This document shows, piece after piece, positions 1-9,175 of a DNA stretch of 64,000 nucleotides (the first letter of the stretch is position 1; each line of letters starts with the position of its first letter). Both the position numbers and the translations under genes were made by a program. The stretch spans positions 868,001 to 932,000 of the forward strand of contig NZ_CCYM01000003.1 of NCBI RefSeq assembly GCF_000826085.1, given 5' to 3'. The notes under the pieces were generated by a model. The model had not been told where the DNA came from and did not search any database. It saw nothing but the letters and a program-made list of their open reading frames with translations. Source of the stretch: Nigerium massiliense (GTDB lineage Bacteria; Actinomycetota; Actinomycetes; Propionibacteriales; Propionibacteriaceae).

Positions 1-1384
1 CGGCGTCGGGCTGGCGCTGCCCGACGCGCCCCCGGCCACCGCGATGGACACGGCGACGGACACCCTCCGCGAGCTCGGCGCCGTCGACGCCGACGGCCGC
101 GCCACGGCGCGCGGGCGGGCGCTGGCCCGCGTTCCCGCCGACCCGCGGCTGGCCCGGGGCCTCCTCGACGGCGCCCCCGTCGTCGGCGCCCGGACCGCCG
201 CCGAGGTCGTCGCGATGCTGTCCTCCGATCGGCGCGTCCCCGACGGCGACCTCGAGCGCTGGCTGCCCTCCCTGCGGCAGGGCGGCCAGGACCTGCGACC
301 GTGGCGCACCGAGGTGTCGCGGCTCGAGCGCGCCGTCCGCGAGACCCTGCCGGCCGGCGAGCCGTCCGACGTCCCGATCACCCGCGGCGACGTGGCCGGC
401 CACGAGGTCGGCTTCGTCACCGCGCTCGCCTACCCCGGACGCGTCGCGCGCCGCCGTGGAGGCCCGGAGTCGGCGTCCTACACGTTCGCTTCCGGCACCG
501 GCGCCATGCTGGAGGCCTCCTCACCCCTGCGCGGCCAGGAGTGGCTCGCCGTCGCCGAGACGACCCGCCACCAGGTTGCCGACGGTTCCGGCGCGCTCAT
601 CCGCGCGGCCGCGCCGCTCAGCCGGGAACTCGCCGAGGCGGCCGCCGCTCCCCTGCGCGAGACCCGCACCGACCACACCTGGTGGGACGGACGCCTCCAG
701 GCCCGCCGCGTGGACGCCCTCGGCGCCATCGAGCTCACGTCCACGCCGATCAGACCGACCGCCGCCCAGGGACGGGCGGCCGTCCGAGACGCCCTGCGCG
801 ACCACGGGCTCGGCCTGCTCGACTGGTCCGCGGGTGCGGAGACGCTGCGTCGCCGCCTCGCCCTGCTGCACCGCGAGCTCGGCGACCCGTGGCCCGCCAT
901 GGACGACGACGCCCTGCTCGAGCGCGCCGACGCCTGGCTCGGCCCCGACCTCGACCGGCTCGCGTCCGGCACCCCCGCGTCCCAGCTCGACGTCGAACGC
1001 GCGCTGCGCAACCTGCTGCCATGGCCCGAGGCGGTCCGTCTCGACGAACTCGCGCCGGAGCGCCTCGGAGTGCCGACCGGCTCCCGCCTACGCCTCACCT
1101 ATCCCGACACCCCGGACGGGCGCGTCGTGCTACCCGTGAAGCTGCAGGAGTGTTTCGGCCTGACCGAGACCCCACGCATCGTCGACGGCCGCGTCCCCGT
1201 GCTGCTGCACCTGCTCAGCCCGGCCGGACGCCCGCTGGCCGTCACCGACGACCTCGCGTCCTTCTGGGTGAACGCCTATCCTGGCGTCCGCGCCGAGAAC
1301 CGCGGCCGCTACGCCAAACACCCCTGGCCGGACGACCCGTTGACCGCACCCCCGCGCCGCGGCACGACCAAGTCGGGCCGCTGA
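1..1384 (+). CDS. hrpB: ATP-dependent helicase HrpB, C-terminal part (5' end outside window)
   Basis: The reading frame is open from base 2, so the gene begins upstream; about 460 residues are visible. The visible part holds the winged-helix/ratchet region and the HrpB-specific C-terminal domain. A strongly conserved stretch near the end (LQECFGLTETP, then LLSPAGRPLAVTDDLASFW and GRYAKHPWPDDP) is diagnostic of HrpB among DEAH-box helicases. The NTPase motifs lie outside the window. HrpB proteins are RNA-helicase-like ATPases of poorly defined role. The next gene, dinB, is convergent. Confidence 0.93.
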   Translation, partial: GVGLALPDAPPATAMDTATDTLRELGAVDADGRATARGRALARVPADPRLARGLLDGAPVVGARTAAEVVAMLSSDRRVPDGDLERWLPSLRQGGQDLRPWRTEVSRLERAVRETLPAGEPSDVPITRGDVAGHEVGFVTALAYPGRVARRRGGPESASYTFASGTGAMLEASSPLRGQEWLAVAETTRHQVADGSGALIRAAAPLSRELAEAAAAPLRETRTDHTWWDGRLQARRVDALGAIELTSTPIRPTAAQGRAAVRDALRDHGLGLLDWSAGAETLRRRLALLHRELGDPWPAMDDDALLERADAWLGPDLDRLASGTPASQLDVERALRNLLPWPEAVRLDELAPERLGVPTGSRLRLTYPDTPDGRVVLPVKLQECFGLTETPRIVDGRVPVLLHLLSPAGRPLAVTDDLASFWVNAYPGVRAENRGRYAKHPWPDDPLTAPPRRGTTKSGR

Positions 1385-1386
1385 GG

Positions 1387-1449
1387 GTGCAGGCGATCGC
1401 CAGCGTCCTGGGGCTGCTGATGGCACTCCTCCTATCGCTGTTCGTCTAG
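1387..1449 (+). other. Possible 20-residue hydrophobic micro-ORF
   Basis: Two bases after the hrpB stop, a GTG opens a 20-codon frame ending in TAG. The peptide is almost entirely hydrophobic (Leu/Val/Ala/Ile with a single Gln and few Ser), enough for one membrane helix. A GAGGG lies across the hrpB stop just upstream and could act as a weak ribosome binding site through coupling. I recognise no family. Chance is a real alternative in a GC-rich genome. Confidence 0.2.
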
Positions 1450-1468
1450 CGTCGGCGGCGCCGGGAGC

Positions 1469-1589
1469 TCACCCCGTCGGCGTCGGCCACTCCACCAGGT
1501 GCAGGGCGGGATCGTCCAGCGAGAACGTCCGGACCGGACCGGGCGGGGTCTCTGCGGTCTCGAACCGGACCGTCACCCGCCCCAGCCCC
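1469..1589 (-). other. Displaced C-terminal coding tail of dinB
   Basis: This stretch encodes, in a different frame from dinB, a tail of the type [18 protein letters not shown] followed by a VRTFSLDDPAL-like motif. That tail is typical of the C-terminus of actinobacterial DNA polymerase IV (mycobacterial DinX type). Removing one copy of the adjacent 65-bp repeat brings the tail back into the dinB frame, giving a 474-residue protein. As sequenced, the tail is not translated from dinB. Confidence 0.8.
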
Positions 1590-2958
1590 GATCCCCAGAC
1601 CCACCCGCGGCCGTACTCGTCGTGCTCGACGTCGGCGCCGGGGGTGAACGACAGGATCCCCAGACCCACCCGCGGCCGTACTCGTCGTGCTCGACGTCGG
1701 CGCCGGGGGTGAACGACAGCTGCCACCGCGGGCGCAGCGCCTCGGGCTGTCCCGTCCCGGTGGCGGACTGACCCGCCGCGTCGGCGTCCGCGTGGGTGTC
1801 CTCGGCCGAGCCGGCCTCCGCGTGCGACGCCACCACCTGGCCCGACGGGTTCGCGACGGCGGTCTGCACCACGGCCCCGGCGACCTCGGGCTCGAACAAC
1901 TCCTCCTGGGCCGCCTCGCTGAAGCCCGACACCCCCACCCCGAGCAGCCGGAACCCGGTCCCGATCTCCAGCCCACCGAGCAGGGAGCGCGCGATGCGCC
2001 CGATCACCTCGGATCGGTCGGTCGAGCCGTGCAACGTCTGCGACCGGGGGATGGTCGTGAAGTCGGGCCGCTTGACCTTCAGCGTGATCGTCCGTGCGAA
2101 CCAGCCGTGCTTGGCCAGCCGCCCGGCGATGATGCGGGCGTCCCGGTCGATCGCGGCGTCCAACTCGGCGCGGTCGGTGAGGTCGGTGGCGAAAGTGTCT
2201 TCCACCGAGATCGACTTCACCTCCCGCTCGGCGACCACCGGCCGGTCGTCGCGGGCGAACGCCAGCGCGTACAGGTTCAGCCCGGACGCCCGCCCCAGCT
2301 CGCGCACCAACTCCCGCTCGCTCAGGGCCTGCACGTCCGCCACCGTCTCGACGCCGAGCCGCGCCAGCCGCTCCATCGTCGCGGGCCCCACCCCGGGGAT
2401 CGCCCGCGCGGGCAGCGGCGCCAGCGTGGGCACCTCGGTGCCCGGCTCGACCAGGTGGACGCCGTTCGGCTTCCCCAACTCGGTGGCCACCTTCGCCATG
2501 AACTTCGAGCTCCCCAGCCCCACGGACGCCGTCAGGCCACCGGTTTGCTCCTGGACGTCTGCGCGCAGCCGCTCCGCCAGCTCCACCAGCGCGGACGGCG
2601 TCAGGTCGCGGTCGGGGTCTGTCGCCAGGTCGACGAAGGCCTCGTCGAGGCTCAGCGGCTCCACCAGCGGGGACAGCTCACGGAGCAGCCCCATCACGAT
2701 CGCGGACGCCTCCCGGTACGCCCCGAACCGCCCGGACAGCACCGCGGCATGCGGGCACAGCCGTCGCGCCTCGTGCATCGGCATCGCCGAGTGAACTCCG
2801 AAGGGGCGCGCCTCGTAGGACGCCGTCGACACCACCCCGCGGCCGCCGACACCGCCGACGATGACAGGCTTGCCCCGCAGCGACGGCTTGTCGCGCTGCT
2901 CGACCGACGCGAAGAACGCGTCCAGGTCGAGGTGCAGCACGGACGCGGTGGTCCTCAT
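1573..2958 (-). CDS. dinB: DNA polymerase IV (Y-family), C-terminus altered by frameshift
   Basis: Translesion polymerase. The catalytic palm is intact: [12 protein letters not shown] with metal ligand Asp11, and SLDEAF with Asp105/Glu106. Finger, thumb (helix-hairpin-helix [10 protein letters not shown]) and little-finger regions follow. An Ala/Glu-rich linker leads to an actinobacterial tail that starts correctly ([20 protein letters not shown]) and then shifts frame at a 65-bp tandem duplication. It ends in about 26 unrelated Ser/Thr/Pro/Gly-rich residues. The core should still be able to polymerise; any clamp-binding or regulatory role of the tail would be lost. The ATG at 2958 gives the usual N-terminus. 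The preceding gene on this strand ends 31 bp upstream. Confidence 0.92.
   Translation of the reverse strand: MRTTASVLHLDLDAFFASVEQRDKPSLRGKPVIVGGVGGRGVVSTASYEARPFGVHSAMPMHEARRLCPHAAVLSGRFGAYREASAIVMGLLRELSPLVEPLSLDEAFVDLATDPDRDLTPSALVELAERLRADVQEQTGGLTASVGLGSSKFMAKVATELGKPNGVHLVEPGTEVPTLAPLPARAIPGVGPATMERLARLGVETVADVQALSERELVRELGRASGLNLYALAFARDDRPVVAEREVKSISVEDTFATDLTDRAELDAAIDRDARIIAGRLAKHGWFARTITLKVKRPDFTTIPRSQTLHGSTDRSEVIGRIARSLLGGLEIGTGFRLLGVGVSGFSEAAQEELFEPEVAGAVVQTAVANPSGQVVASHAEAGSAEDTHADADAAGQSATGTGQPEALRPRWQLSFTPGADVEHDEYGRGWVWGSCRSPPAPTSSTTSTAAGGSGDRGWGG
1590..1719. repeat. Exact 65-bp tandem duplication inside dinB
   Basis: Bases 1590-1654 and 1655-1719 are identical copies. Identity stops at once on both sides (1589 against 1654, and 1655 against 1720, differ). 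Because 65 is not a multiple of three, each extra copy moves the dinB frame. One copy restores the family-typical C-terminus. Confidence 0.97.
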
Positions 2959-2989
2959 CGGTGCGATCCCCGTCTGCTCTCCGGCCCGG

Positions 2990-4210
2990 TCAGCGCCGCA
3001 CCGTCGCGAACCGGAACCCGTGGGCGCGCAACCGCTCCACCAGCAGGCCGCCCAGCGCGGTTGCCGGCGTGAGGACGCCTCCCTCGCCGGGCAGTTCGTC
3101 CTGGGCCAGCGCGAGCGCGGCCTGCCCGATCATGATCGCGGTGCCGGTGTACCCCGGGTCCTTGTCGACGGCCGCCGTCGTGACGAACCGGTCGCCGGTC
3201 GTCGTGTCGGCGATCACCTCCAGCTCCACCTTCCCGTTCGCCATCGTCTTCTCGCTCGGGCCGTCGCCGGACCCAGGCAGCACCCGGTCGAGCGCCGCCC
3301 GCGTGGGGCCGAAGCCGAGCGCGGCGCGTCCGATCGACGAGCCGGTGGCCAGCCCCACGGCCCGGGCGAGCCCGGCGGGCCCACCGCCCAGGTCGTGCAT
3401 CTCCCGGTAGCTGAACGCCCGGCCGTACGCGTAGCCGGCGAGCGCGTTGCTGCGGTTGACGATCTGCCGGTTGAAGCCGCCCATGAAGAACGGGACGCAC
3501 CAGTGCTTGCGCTCGGCATCCTTCTCGAGCAGCACCCGATCGGACGTGAGCCGGGGCGCGCCTTCGGGCAGCAGCGCGTTGGGGTCGCCGGCGACGGGGC
3601 CGAGCGCCGGGTCGGCGTCCACGGCGTCCATGATGCCGACGCCGGACGCGACCGTCCCGCCCGAGACCGCGCCGCGCAGCGTGCGCACATAGGTGGTGGT
3701 GCGGGTCAGCGAGCCGGCGTCGGCGTCGGCCGCGGCCCGTGCGGTGAGCCAGACCGCCAGGTCGGAGGGCATCGAGTCGAACCCGCACGAGTGGACGATG
3801 CGCGCGCCGGTGCGCCGCGCCGTCTCGTGCAGCTCCGCGACGGTGCGGCGGACGAACAGCACCTCGCCGGTGAGGTCGGCGTAGTGCGTCCCGGCCTCGG
3901 CGCAGGCTTTCGCGAGGCCGTAGCCCGACGTCAGGTACGGCCCGACCGTGGTGAGCACCACGCGGGTCGACTCGGCCAGCGCCGCCAGGGACGCCTCGTC
4001 GCGCGCGTCCGCCTCCACGAGCGGCCACTGGGCCGCCTGCCCGGGCAAGGATCCCCGCACGGCGAGGAGCTTGGCGCGATCGCGTCCGGCGAGCGCGATG
4101 CGGACGCCGTCACCGGCGGTCTCGGCGAGGTGCTGGGCGATGAGCTTGCCGACGAAGCCGGTGGCTCCGAAGAGGACGACGTCGTGGGCGCGTGATTCGG
4201 TGGAGGCCAT
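2990..4210 (-). CDS. Saccharopine dehydrogenase-like / trans-acting enoyl reductase family protein
   Basis: A 406-residue NAD(P)-binding protein. The N-terminus has a Rossmann motif [10 protein letters not shown], followed by the family pattern [28 protein letters not shown] and [12 protein letters not shown]. These match the mycobacterial trans-acting enoyl reductase-like family (Rv2449c type), named for phthiocerol/glycolipid enoyl reduction; the substrate here is unknown. I start at the ATG at 4210 because TAAGAT ends 7 nt upstream, as in a leaderless promoter. The in-frame ATG at 4219 overlaps that hexamer. It is divergent from the phosphatidyltransferase gene and 31 bp upstream of dinB. 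Confidence 0.85.
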   Translation of the reverse strand: MASTESRAHDVVLFGATGFVGKLIAQHLAETAGDGVRIALAGRDRAKLLAVRGSLPGQAAQWPLVEADARDEASLAALAESTRVVLTTVGPYLTSGYGLAKACAEAGTHYADLTGEVLFVRRTVAELHETARRTGARIVHSCGFDSMPSDLAVWLTARAAADADAGSLTRTTTYVRTLRGAVSGGTVASGVGIMDAVDADPALGPVAGDPNALLPEGAPRLTSDRVLLEKDAERKHWCVPFFMGGFNRQIVNRSNALAGYAYGRAFSYREMHDLGGGPAGLARAVGLATGSSIGRAALGFGPTRAALDRVLPGSGDGPSEKTMANGKVELEVIADTTTGDRFVTTAAVDKDPGYTGTAIMIGQAALALAQDELPGEGGVLTPATALGGLLVERLRAHGFRFATVRR

Positions 4211-4217
4211 GGGACCC

Positions 4218-4223
4218 ATCTTA
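4218..4223 (-). promoter_or_regulatory. Leaderless -10 hexamer for the enoyl-reductase-like gene
   Basis: TAAGAT on the minus strand, 7 nt before the ATG at 4210. It fits TANNNT and decides between two in-frame ATGs. Confidence 0.6.
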
Positions 4224-4241
4224 GGAGCCGGGGCGCCCGGC

Positions 4242-4247
4242 TAGAGT
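4242..4247 (+). promoter_or_regulatory. Leaderless -10 hexamer for the phosphatidyltransferase gene
   Basis: TAGAGT ends 7 nt before the ATG at 4255. No Shine-Dalgarno sequence is visible. Confidence 0.6.
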
Positions 4248-4254
4248 CGGGCGC

Positions 4255-4827
4255 ATGAGCGACGCGCAGCGATACGACGCCGGCTGGGCCACCATCCCGA
4301 ACGCCTTCACCGTGCTGCGGTGCCTGCTTCTCGTCCCGGTGTGCTGGCTGATCCTCCAGCCCGTCCGCGGACCCGAGGCGATCATCTTGCTGACGATCTG
4401 GGCGGGCACCGACTGGGTGGACGGCTGGCTCGCCCGGCTCACCCACCAGGTGAGCCGGTTCGGCGAGGTGCTCGACCCCATCGCCGACCGCGTCGGCATC
4501 GTCGCCGTGCTGCTGTGCCTGGCGATCCAAGGGCTGGTGTCCTGGTGGGCGTTCGCCGTGATCGCCGGCGTGGACGTCCTCACCGCCGTGTTCGCCGGCC
4601 GCGCGGCCGCTGGCGGCCAGCTGCGCGTCAACTGGCTGGGCAAGATCCGCACCGCGATTCTGTTCGTCGCGCTGGTGCTGCTCGTGCTCGCCTCGACCTG
4701 GCTGCCCAACGTCCTGCCGCTCGGCCAGGCCTTGCTGTGGCTGGGCGTCGCCCTGCACGTGGTGGCGGGCCTCACCTACATCGTGACGGCGCGCAAGGTT
4801 CAGCCGCTGGCGGCGACCCGCCGGTAA
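4255..4827 (+). CDS. CDP-alcohol phosphatidyltransferase (PgsA-like)
   Basis: A 190-residue integral membrane enzyme that joins a CDP-activated lipid to an alcohol. It has the signature DG-x2-AR-x8-G-x3-D-x3-D, visible as DGWLARLTHQVSRFGEVLDP followed by IAD (residues about 62-84). Several hydrophobic helices surround the motif. The N-terminal NAFTVLRCLLLVP resembles phosphatidylglycerophosphate synthases, but the precise acceptor (glycerol phosphate, PG or inositol) cannot be read from the sequence. Its 3' end overlaps the end of convergent folA by 28 bp. Confidence 0.88.
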   Translation: MSDAQRYDAGWATIPNAFTVLRCLLLVPVCWLILQPVRGPEAIILLTIWAGTDWVDGWLARLTHQVSRFGEVLDPIADRVGIVAVLLCLAIQGLVSWWAFAVIAGVDVLTAVFAGRAAAGGQLRVNWLGKIRTAILFVALVLLVLASTWLPNVLPLGQALLWLGVALHVVAGLTYIVTARKVQPLAATRR

Positions 4828-5297
4828 CCCACGAAGTCGAACTCGTCGCGGCGCTCGCGGCGGTACTCCTGCCACACGTCCGGGTCGATGCGGGGCAGCG
4901 TCACCGTTCCTTCGGCTTCGGCGTGCACCTCGGTGAGGTCGAGCTCGTCGAGCAGGTCCCAGGCGTCGGCGTAGACCCTGCCGCCGCCGGCGATGAACAC
5001 CGTGTCGTCGAGCGATCGCGCCACCTCCAGCGCCTCGGCCAGCGACCCGGCGGTGCGGCCGTCCGCCCGGCCGTCGGTGGGCAGCGTGACCCGGCCGGGA
5101 TCGGTGGTGAGCACGATGCTCGTACGGCCCGGCAACCAGCGACCGATGGCCTCGTGGGTGGTGCGCCCCATGATCATCGGGTGCCCCATGGTCACTTCCT
5201 TGTAGCGCGCCCAGTCCTCGGCGAACTCGAACGGCTGCGTCTCGCCGTCCCCGAGGACGCCGTTGGCGGCCACGATGGCGATTGCGATGAGGGGCAT
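4800..5297 (-). CDS. folA: Dihydrofolate reductase
   Basis: A 165-residue enzyme that regenerates tetrahydrofolate, which is oxidised by ThyA. Motifs: IAIVAANGVLGDG at the N-terminus, HPMIMGRTTHEAIGRWLPGR for NADPH binding, and VFIAGGGRVYADAW. The ATG at 5297 follows GAAGGAT at good spacing. It lies 30 bp after thyA in the rph-rdgB-thyA-folA run and overlaps the convergent phosphatidyltransferase gene. Confidence 0.96.
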   Translation of the reverse strand: MPLIAIAIVAANGVLGDGETQPFEFAEDWARYKEVTMGHPMIMGRTTHEAIGRWLPGRTSIVLTTDPGRVTLPTDGRADGRTAGSLAEALEVARSLDDTVFIAGGGRVYADAWDLLDELDLTEVHAEAEGTVTLPRIDPDVWQEYRRERRDEFDFVGYRRVAASG

Positions 5298-5327
5298 GGG
5301 GATCCTTCGGTCACAGGGGACGCGGCG

Positions 5328-6137
5328 TCAGACCGCGATCGGGGCCTTGATGCCGGGGTGGGGGTCGTAGCCGACCACCTCGATGTCGGCCAGCTCGAAC
5401 GCGTCGATGTCGCGCACGTCGGGGTTGAGCCGCAGCGTCGGCAGCGGGCGCGGCTCGCGGGTCAGCTGCAGTCGCGCCTGGTCGAGGTGGTTGAGGTAGA
5501 GGTGGGCGTCGCCGAACGTGTGCACGAAGTCGCCGACCTGCAGGCCGGTCACCTGCGCCACGAGGTGCGTCAGCAGCGCGTAGCTGGCGATGTTGAACGG
5601 GACGCCGAGGAAGACGTCCGCGCTGCGCTGGTACAGCTGGCACGACAGCCGGCCGTCCGCCACGTAGAACTGGAACAGCGCGTGGCACGGCGGCAGCGCC
5701 ATGTCGTCGACGTCGGCCACATTCCACGCCGAGACGATGTGGCGGCGCGAGTCGGGCCTGGTCTTGAGCGTCTCGATGACCTTGGCGATCTGGTCGACGT
5801 GCCGGCCGTCCGGCGTCGGCCACGAGCGCCACTGGTGGCCGTAGATGGGGCCGAGGTCGCCGTTGGCGTCCGCCCATTCGTCCCAGATGGTGATGCCGTT
5901 CTCGTGCAGCCAGCCGATGTTGGTGTCGCCGCGCAGGAACCACAGCAGCTCGCCGAAGATCGACCGGGTGTGCAGCTTCTTCGTGGTGAGCAACGGGAAG
6001 CCCGCGGTGAGATCGAAACGCATTTGGTGGCCGAAGACGCTGCGGGTACCCGTCCCTGTGCGGTCGGACTTCTCCACCCCCTCGTCCAGGATGCGCCGGA
6101 CCAGGCCGAGGTACTGGGCGTCGGCGTCGTTGGTCAT
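5328..6137 (-). CDS. thyA: Thymidylate synthase
   Basis: A 269-residue classical ThyA converting dUMP to dTMP with methylene-tetrahydrofolate. The catalytic cysteine is Cys151 in [28 protein letters not shown] and the dUMP-binding arginines are present. Its ATG overlaps the rdgB stop as ATGA, implying translational coupling. folA follows and recycles the dihydrofolate product. Confidence 0.97.
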   Translation of the reverse strand: MTNDADAQYLGLVRRILDEGVEKSDRTGTGTRSVFGHQMRFDLTAGFPLLTTKKLHTRSIFGELLWFLRGDTNIGWLHENGITIWDEWADANGDLGPIYGHQWRSWPTPDGRHVDQIAKVIETLKTRPDSRRHIVSAWNVADVDDMALPPCHALFQFYVADGRLSCQLYQRSADVFLGVPFNIASYALLTHLVAQVTGLQVGDFVHTFGDAHLYLNHLDQARLQLTREPRPLPTLRLNPDVRDIDAFELADIEVVGYDPHPGIKAPIAV

Positions 6138-6763
6138 CGGTTCTCCTCCCGCGGGTCGTTGAGCGACCGGAGGTGGTCGACCATCGCCCGGACGGCCTTC
6201 CCGCGGTGGCTGATGGCGTCCTTCTCCTGCGGGCTGAGGTGGCCGTTGGTGACCTCGCGCCCCTCGGCGATGAAGATCGGGTCGTAGCCGAAGCCGTTCG
6301 TGCCGCTCTCGGCGTGCGCGAGGTGCCCCTCCATGGCGGCCCGCAGCGTGTGCTCGGTGCCGTCGGGCAGCACGAGCGCCATCGCGCAGACGAACCGGGC
6401 GCCGCGGCGCTCGTCGGGCACGTCGTCGACCTGCGCGAGGACGAGGCGGCGGTTCGACTCGTCGGTGGCCTGGGGCCCCGACCAGCGGGCCGTGCGGACG
6501 CCGGGCATGCCGTTCAGGGCGTCCACCTCGAGACCGGAGTCGTCGGCCAGCGCGGCCATGCCGGTCGCCTGGACGGCGGCGCGCGCCTTGATCAGCGCGT
6601 TGCCCTCGAAGGTGGTCTCGGTCTCGGCCGGGTCGGGGTAGTCGGCCACGTCGGTGAGGCCGTGCACGGTCATCTCGAGCCCGGACGCCTCGACGATGCG
6701 TCGCAGCTCGGCGAGCTTCTTGGCGTTGTGGGTGGCCAGAACCACCTCGTCGACGCGCGTCAC
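6134..6763 (-). CDS. rdgB: RdgB/HAM1 non-canonical purine NTP pyrophosphatase
   Basis: A 209-residue enzyme that hydrolyses dITP/XTP-type nucleotides to keep them out of nucleic acids. Visible motifs: [15 protein letters not shown] at the N-terminus, [35 protein letters not shown] and [12 protein letters not shown] chose the GTG at 6763, which overlaps the rph stop as GTGA; a longer frame upstream is only the antisense of rph. The rph-rdgB pairing is widespread in Actinobacteria. Confidence 0.95.
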   Translation of the reverse strand: MTRVDEVVLATHNAKKLAELRRIVEASGLEMTVHGLTDVADYPDPAETETTFEGNALIKARAAVQATGMAALADDSGLEVDALNGMPGVRTARWSGPQATDESNRRLVLAQVDDVPDERRGARFVCAMALVLPDGTEHTLRAAMEGHLAHAESGTNGFGYDPIFIAEGREVTNGHLSPQEKDAISHRGKAVRAMVDHLRSLNDPREENR

Positions 6764-7479
6764 TTGGCCAGCGCCTCGAACTGCAGCTTCGTCAGCTCGG
6801 CGCAGCCCTGGGTGCCGAGGTCGAGCAACTGATTGAGGACGTCGCGGTCGAACGGCTCGCCCTCGGCGGTGCCCTGCACCTCGACGAGGCGGCCGTCGCC
6901 GGTGCAGACGATGTTCATGTCGACGTCGGCGCGCGAGTCTTCCTCGTAGGGCAGGTCGAGCATCGGGACGCCGTCGATGACGCCCACAGAGATGGCCGCG
7001 ACCGAGCCCTTCAGCGGCTCGCCGGCCAGCAGATCGCGCTCGCGCAGCCACTCCACCGCGTCGGCCAGCGCCACGAAAGCCCCGGTGATGGACGCCGTGC
7101 GCGTGCCGCCGTCGGCCTGCAGCACGTCGCAGTCGATGACGATGGTGTTCTCCCCCAGCTCCTCATAGTCGATGACGGCGCGCAGCGCGCGTCCGATGAG
7201 CCGGGAGATCTCGTGGGTGCGTCCGCCGACGCGGCCCTTGCGGGACTCGCGGTCGTTGCGCGTGTTCGTGGAGCGCGGCAGCATCTCGTACTCGCTGGTC
7301 ACCCAGCCGAGCCCCGACCCCTTGCGCCAGCGCGGCACGCCGGGCGTGACGGACGCGGCGACCAGCACGCGGGTGCGCCCGAACTCGACCAATACCGAGC
7401 CCTCGGCGTGGTCGAGCCACCCGCGGGTCAGGGTCACCGGGCGGAGCTGGTCATTGTTGCGTCCATCAGCACGAGTCAT
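6760..7479 (-). CDS. rph: Ribonuclease PH
   Basis: A 239-residue phosphorolytic 3'-5' exoribonuclease that trims tRNA 3' ends. The start [15 protein letters not shown] is the family-typical N-terminus, and [20 protein letters not shown] supplies the phosphate-binding/active-site loop. The ATG at 7479 is preceded by TAGGGT 7 nt upstream. An in-frame ATG ten codons earlier lies upstream of that hexamer and is rejected. First gene of rph-rdgB-thyA-folA. Confidence 0.96.
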   Translation of the reverse strand: MTRADGRNNDQLRPVTLTRGWLDHAEGSVLVEFGRTRVLVAASVTPGVPRWRKGSGLGWVTSEYEMLPRSTNTRNDRESRKGRVGGRTHEISRLIGRALRAVIDYEELGENTIVIDCDVLQADGGTRTASITGAFVALADAVEWLRERDLLAGEPLKGSVAAISVGVIDGVPMLDLPYEEDSRADVDMNIVCTGDGRLVEVQGTAEGEPFDRDVLNQLLDLGTQGCAELTKLQFEALAK

Positions 7480-7486
7480 GTCGCCA

Positions 7487-7492
7487 ACCCTA
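7487..7492 (-). promoter_or_regulatory. Leaderless -10 hexamer for rph
   Basis: TAGGGT, 7 nt before the rph ATG at 7479. It probably drives rph-rdgB-thyA-folA. Confidence 0.6.
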
Positions 7493-7521
7493 GCGGCGCC
7501 CGCCGACACTTCCCGACACGG

Positions 7522-7556
7522 CCGCGGGCCGCACCCTGTCAGGGTGCGGCCCGCGG
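7522..7556 (-). terminator. Strong hairpin after the GH3 pseudogene
   Basis: A perfect 16-bp inverted repeat with a 3-base loop; left arm CCGCGGGCCGCACCCT at 7522-7537, right arm 7541-7556. It sits 17 bp beyond the GH3 stop and upstream of rph. No clear T-run follows. Confidence 0.7.
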
Positions 7557-7572
7557 CGTCCGTCCGGGTCGG

Positions 7573-9175
7573 TCACATGTGGGTGTCGGGCAGGCCGCAG
7601 AACACGTCGGTGGACGGCTTGCCCTTGAACTCCGACTTGCCCTCCAGCTTGTCGACGACCGCGCGCACAGTGTGCTCGTAGCCGTCGTAGGCGTTGACGA
7701 ACGTCTTCACCTGCGGGACGTCGGCCAGGTGGTACGGGCAGGCCAGCGACACGAACACCGTCGGAAGCTCGTGGACGTACCAGGGTGCCCTTCGAGGCGG
7801 GCCAGTACACGCGCTCGGTGGGCTGCATGAGGCCGTTGACCTGCGCGACCGAGATCACCATGTCGTACTTGTCGGTGATTGCCGAGATGGGCGCCTTGCC
7901 CGCATAGGCTCCCTTGACGACCCCGGCGAACTCCTCGGTCGTCATCCGCTCGGACTTGTCGGTCAGCGACTCGTACAGCTCCACGTCGTAGCCGCGTTCG
8001 CGCATGACGTCGGCGAACACCTCGACGCCCTTGGGCCCCTTGCCGTGCGCCATCGGGTTCTTCGGGCCCGAGATCGGGATGATGCCGATGCGCTTGAACT
8101 TCTCGGGGCTGATCGGCAGGACGCCCTCGTCCTGATCCTTGACCAGGGTGACGGCCGCGTCCGAGAGCTCCTCGGAGATCCTCACGTTCTCCGGCAGCTT
8201 GATCCTGGCCATCGCCTCGTCCTTCGGCGGAAGGATCTTCGTCTTCTCCAGCTTGTGCAGGCCGATGCGGGCCTTCAGGCCGAGCGTGCGGGTGAGGGCC
8301 TCTTCCAACCGCTCGTCACCGAGGACGCCGTTGTTGTAGGCCTCCATCATCCAGTTGAAGTCCTCGTCCGGGTCGTTGAAGAACAGGAAGAGGTCGCAGC
8401 CGGCGTTGATGGCCATCGGCAGGATGTCGCGGCGCTTGGCGAAGCCCGTCATGCCGACCATGCGGGACGCGTCGGTCACGACAACGCCGTTGAAGCCGAG
8501 CTTCTCGCGCAGCAGCGTGGTGGTCAGGGCGTGCGACAGGGTCGCCGGCGTGAACTCGTTGCTGTCCGGGTCGAGCTCCTTCTGGTAGCTCGGCAGCCCG
8601 ATGTGGCCGGCCATGATGGACGGCAGGCCCTCGTCGATCAGGGCCTTGTAGACCTTGCCGAAGGTCTCGTCCCAGTGCTTCGTGTCGTACCAGTTCGGCG
8701 CGGAGCTGAGGTGCTGGTCGCGCTCGTCGATGCCGTCACCGGGCCAGTGCTTCGCGGCGGGCATGATGTTGGACTCCATGATGCCCTTCATGTACGCCTT
8801 GGCCAGCTTGATCGTCTGGTCGGGGTCGGCCGACCAGGTGCGCACCGACACGATCGGGTTGCGCCAGTTGCGGTAGAGGTCGACGATCGGGGCGAAGCTC
8901 CAGTTACACCCGATCGCGGACGCCTCGACGCCTGAGATGCGGCCCAGCTCGTAGGCGTACTTCTCGTCGTCGCCCGACGCAGCGACCTTGATCTCCCAGC
9001 CGACGTAGGTGCCATCGGTGCAGGCACCGTTGCCGCCGGCCTCGGTGTTCGCGGCGATCAGCATCGGGATCTTCGAGTTCTCCTGCAGGATGCGGTTCTG
9101 CTCGTACTTTGCGTTCACGCTACACAGGAGCCCCGGGCCCGCGTCAGGGGTTCCCTCTTGCCTTCCCAGCGTCAT
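7573..9175 (-). pseudogene. GH3 beta-N-acetylhexosaminidase-like gene, 5'-truncated and frameshifted
   Basis: The central part is an excellent glycoside hydrolase family 3 domain: NTEAGGNGACTDGTYVG, the acid/base motif KHWPGDGIDERDQH and the nucleophile region VVVTDASRMVGMTG. Two lesions are visible. The first roughly 60 residues expected before YEQNRILQENSKIPML are replaced by about 20 unrelated residues abutting the murI stop. Near 7783 a 1- or 2-base indel moves the remaining C-terminus (WYVHELPTVFVSLACPYHL to GLPDTHM) into another frame. The remaining frame begins with an ATG overlapping the murI stop as ATGA. A strong hairpin follows. I call it a decayed gene; a sequencing error could explain the frameshift but not the missing N-terminus. 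Confidence 0.85.

Noticed and set aside
478..1098. Long open frames antisense to hrpB and, similarly, to most genes of the window
   Set aside because: They have Arg/Ala/Pro-rich low-complexity translations without family motifs, as expected opposite GC-rich coding sequence.
1446..1976. A 176-codon frame across the dinB duplication
   Set aside because: It is an Arg-rich shifted reading of dinB; only the 1469-1589 tail in its own frame carries family-like sequence.
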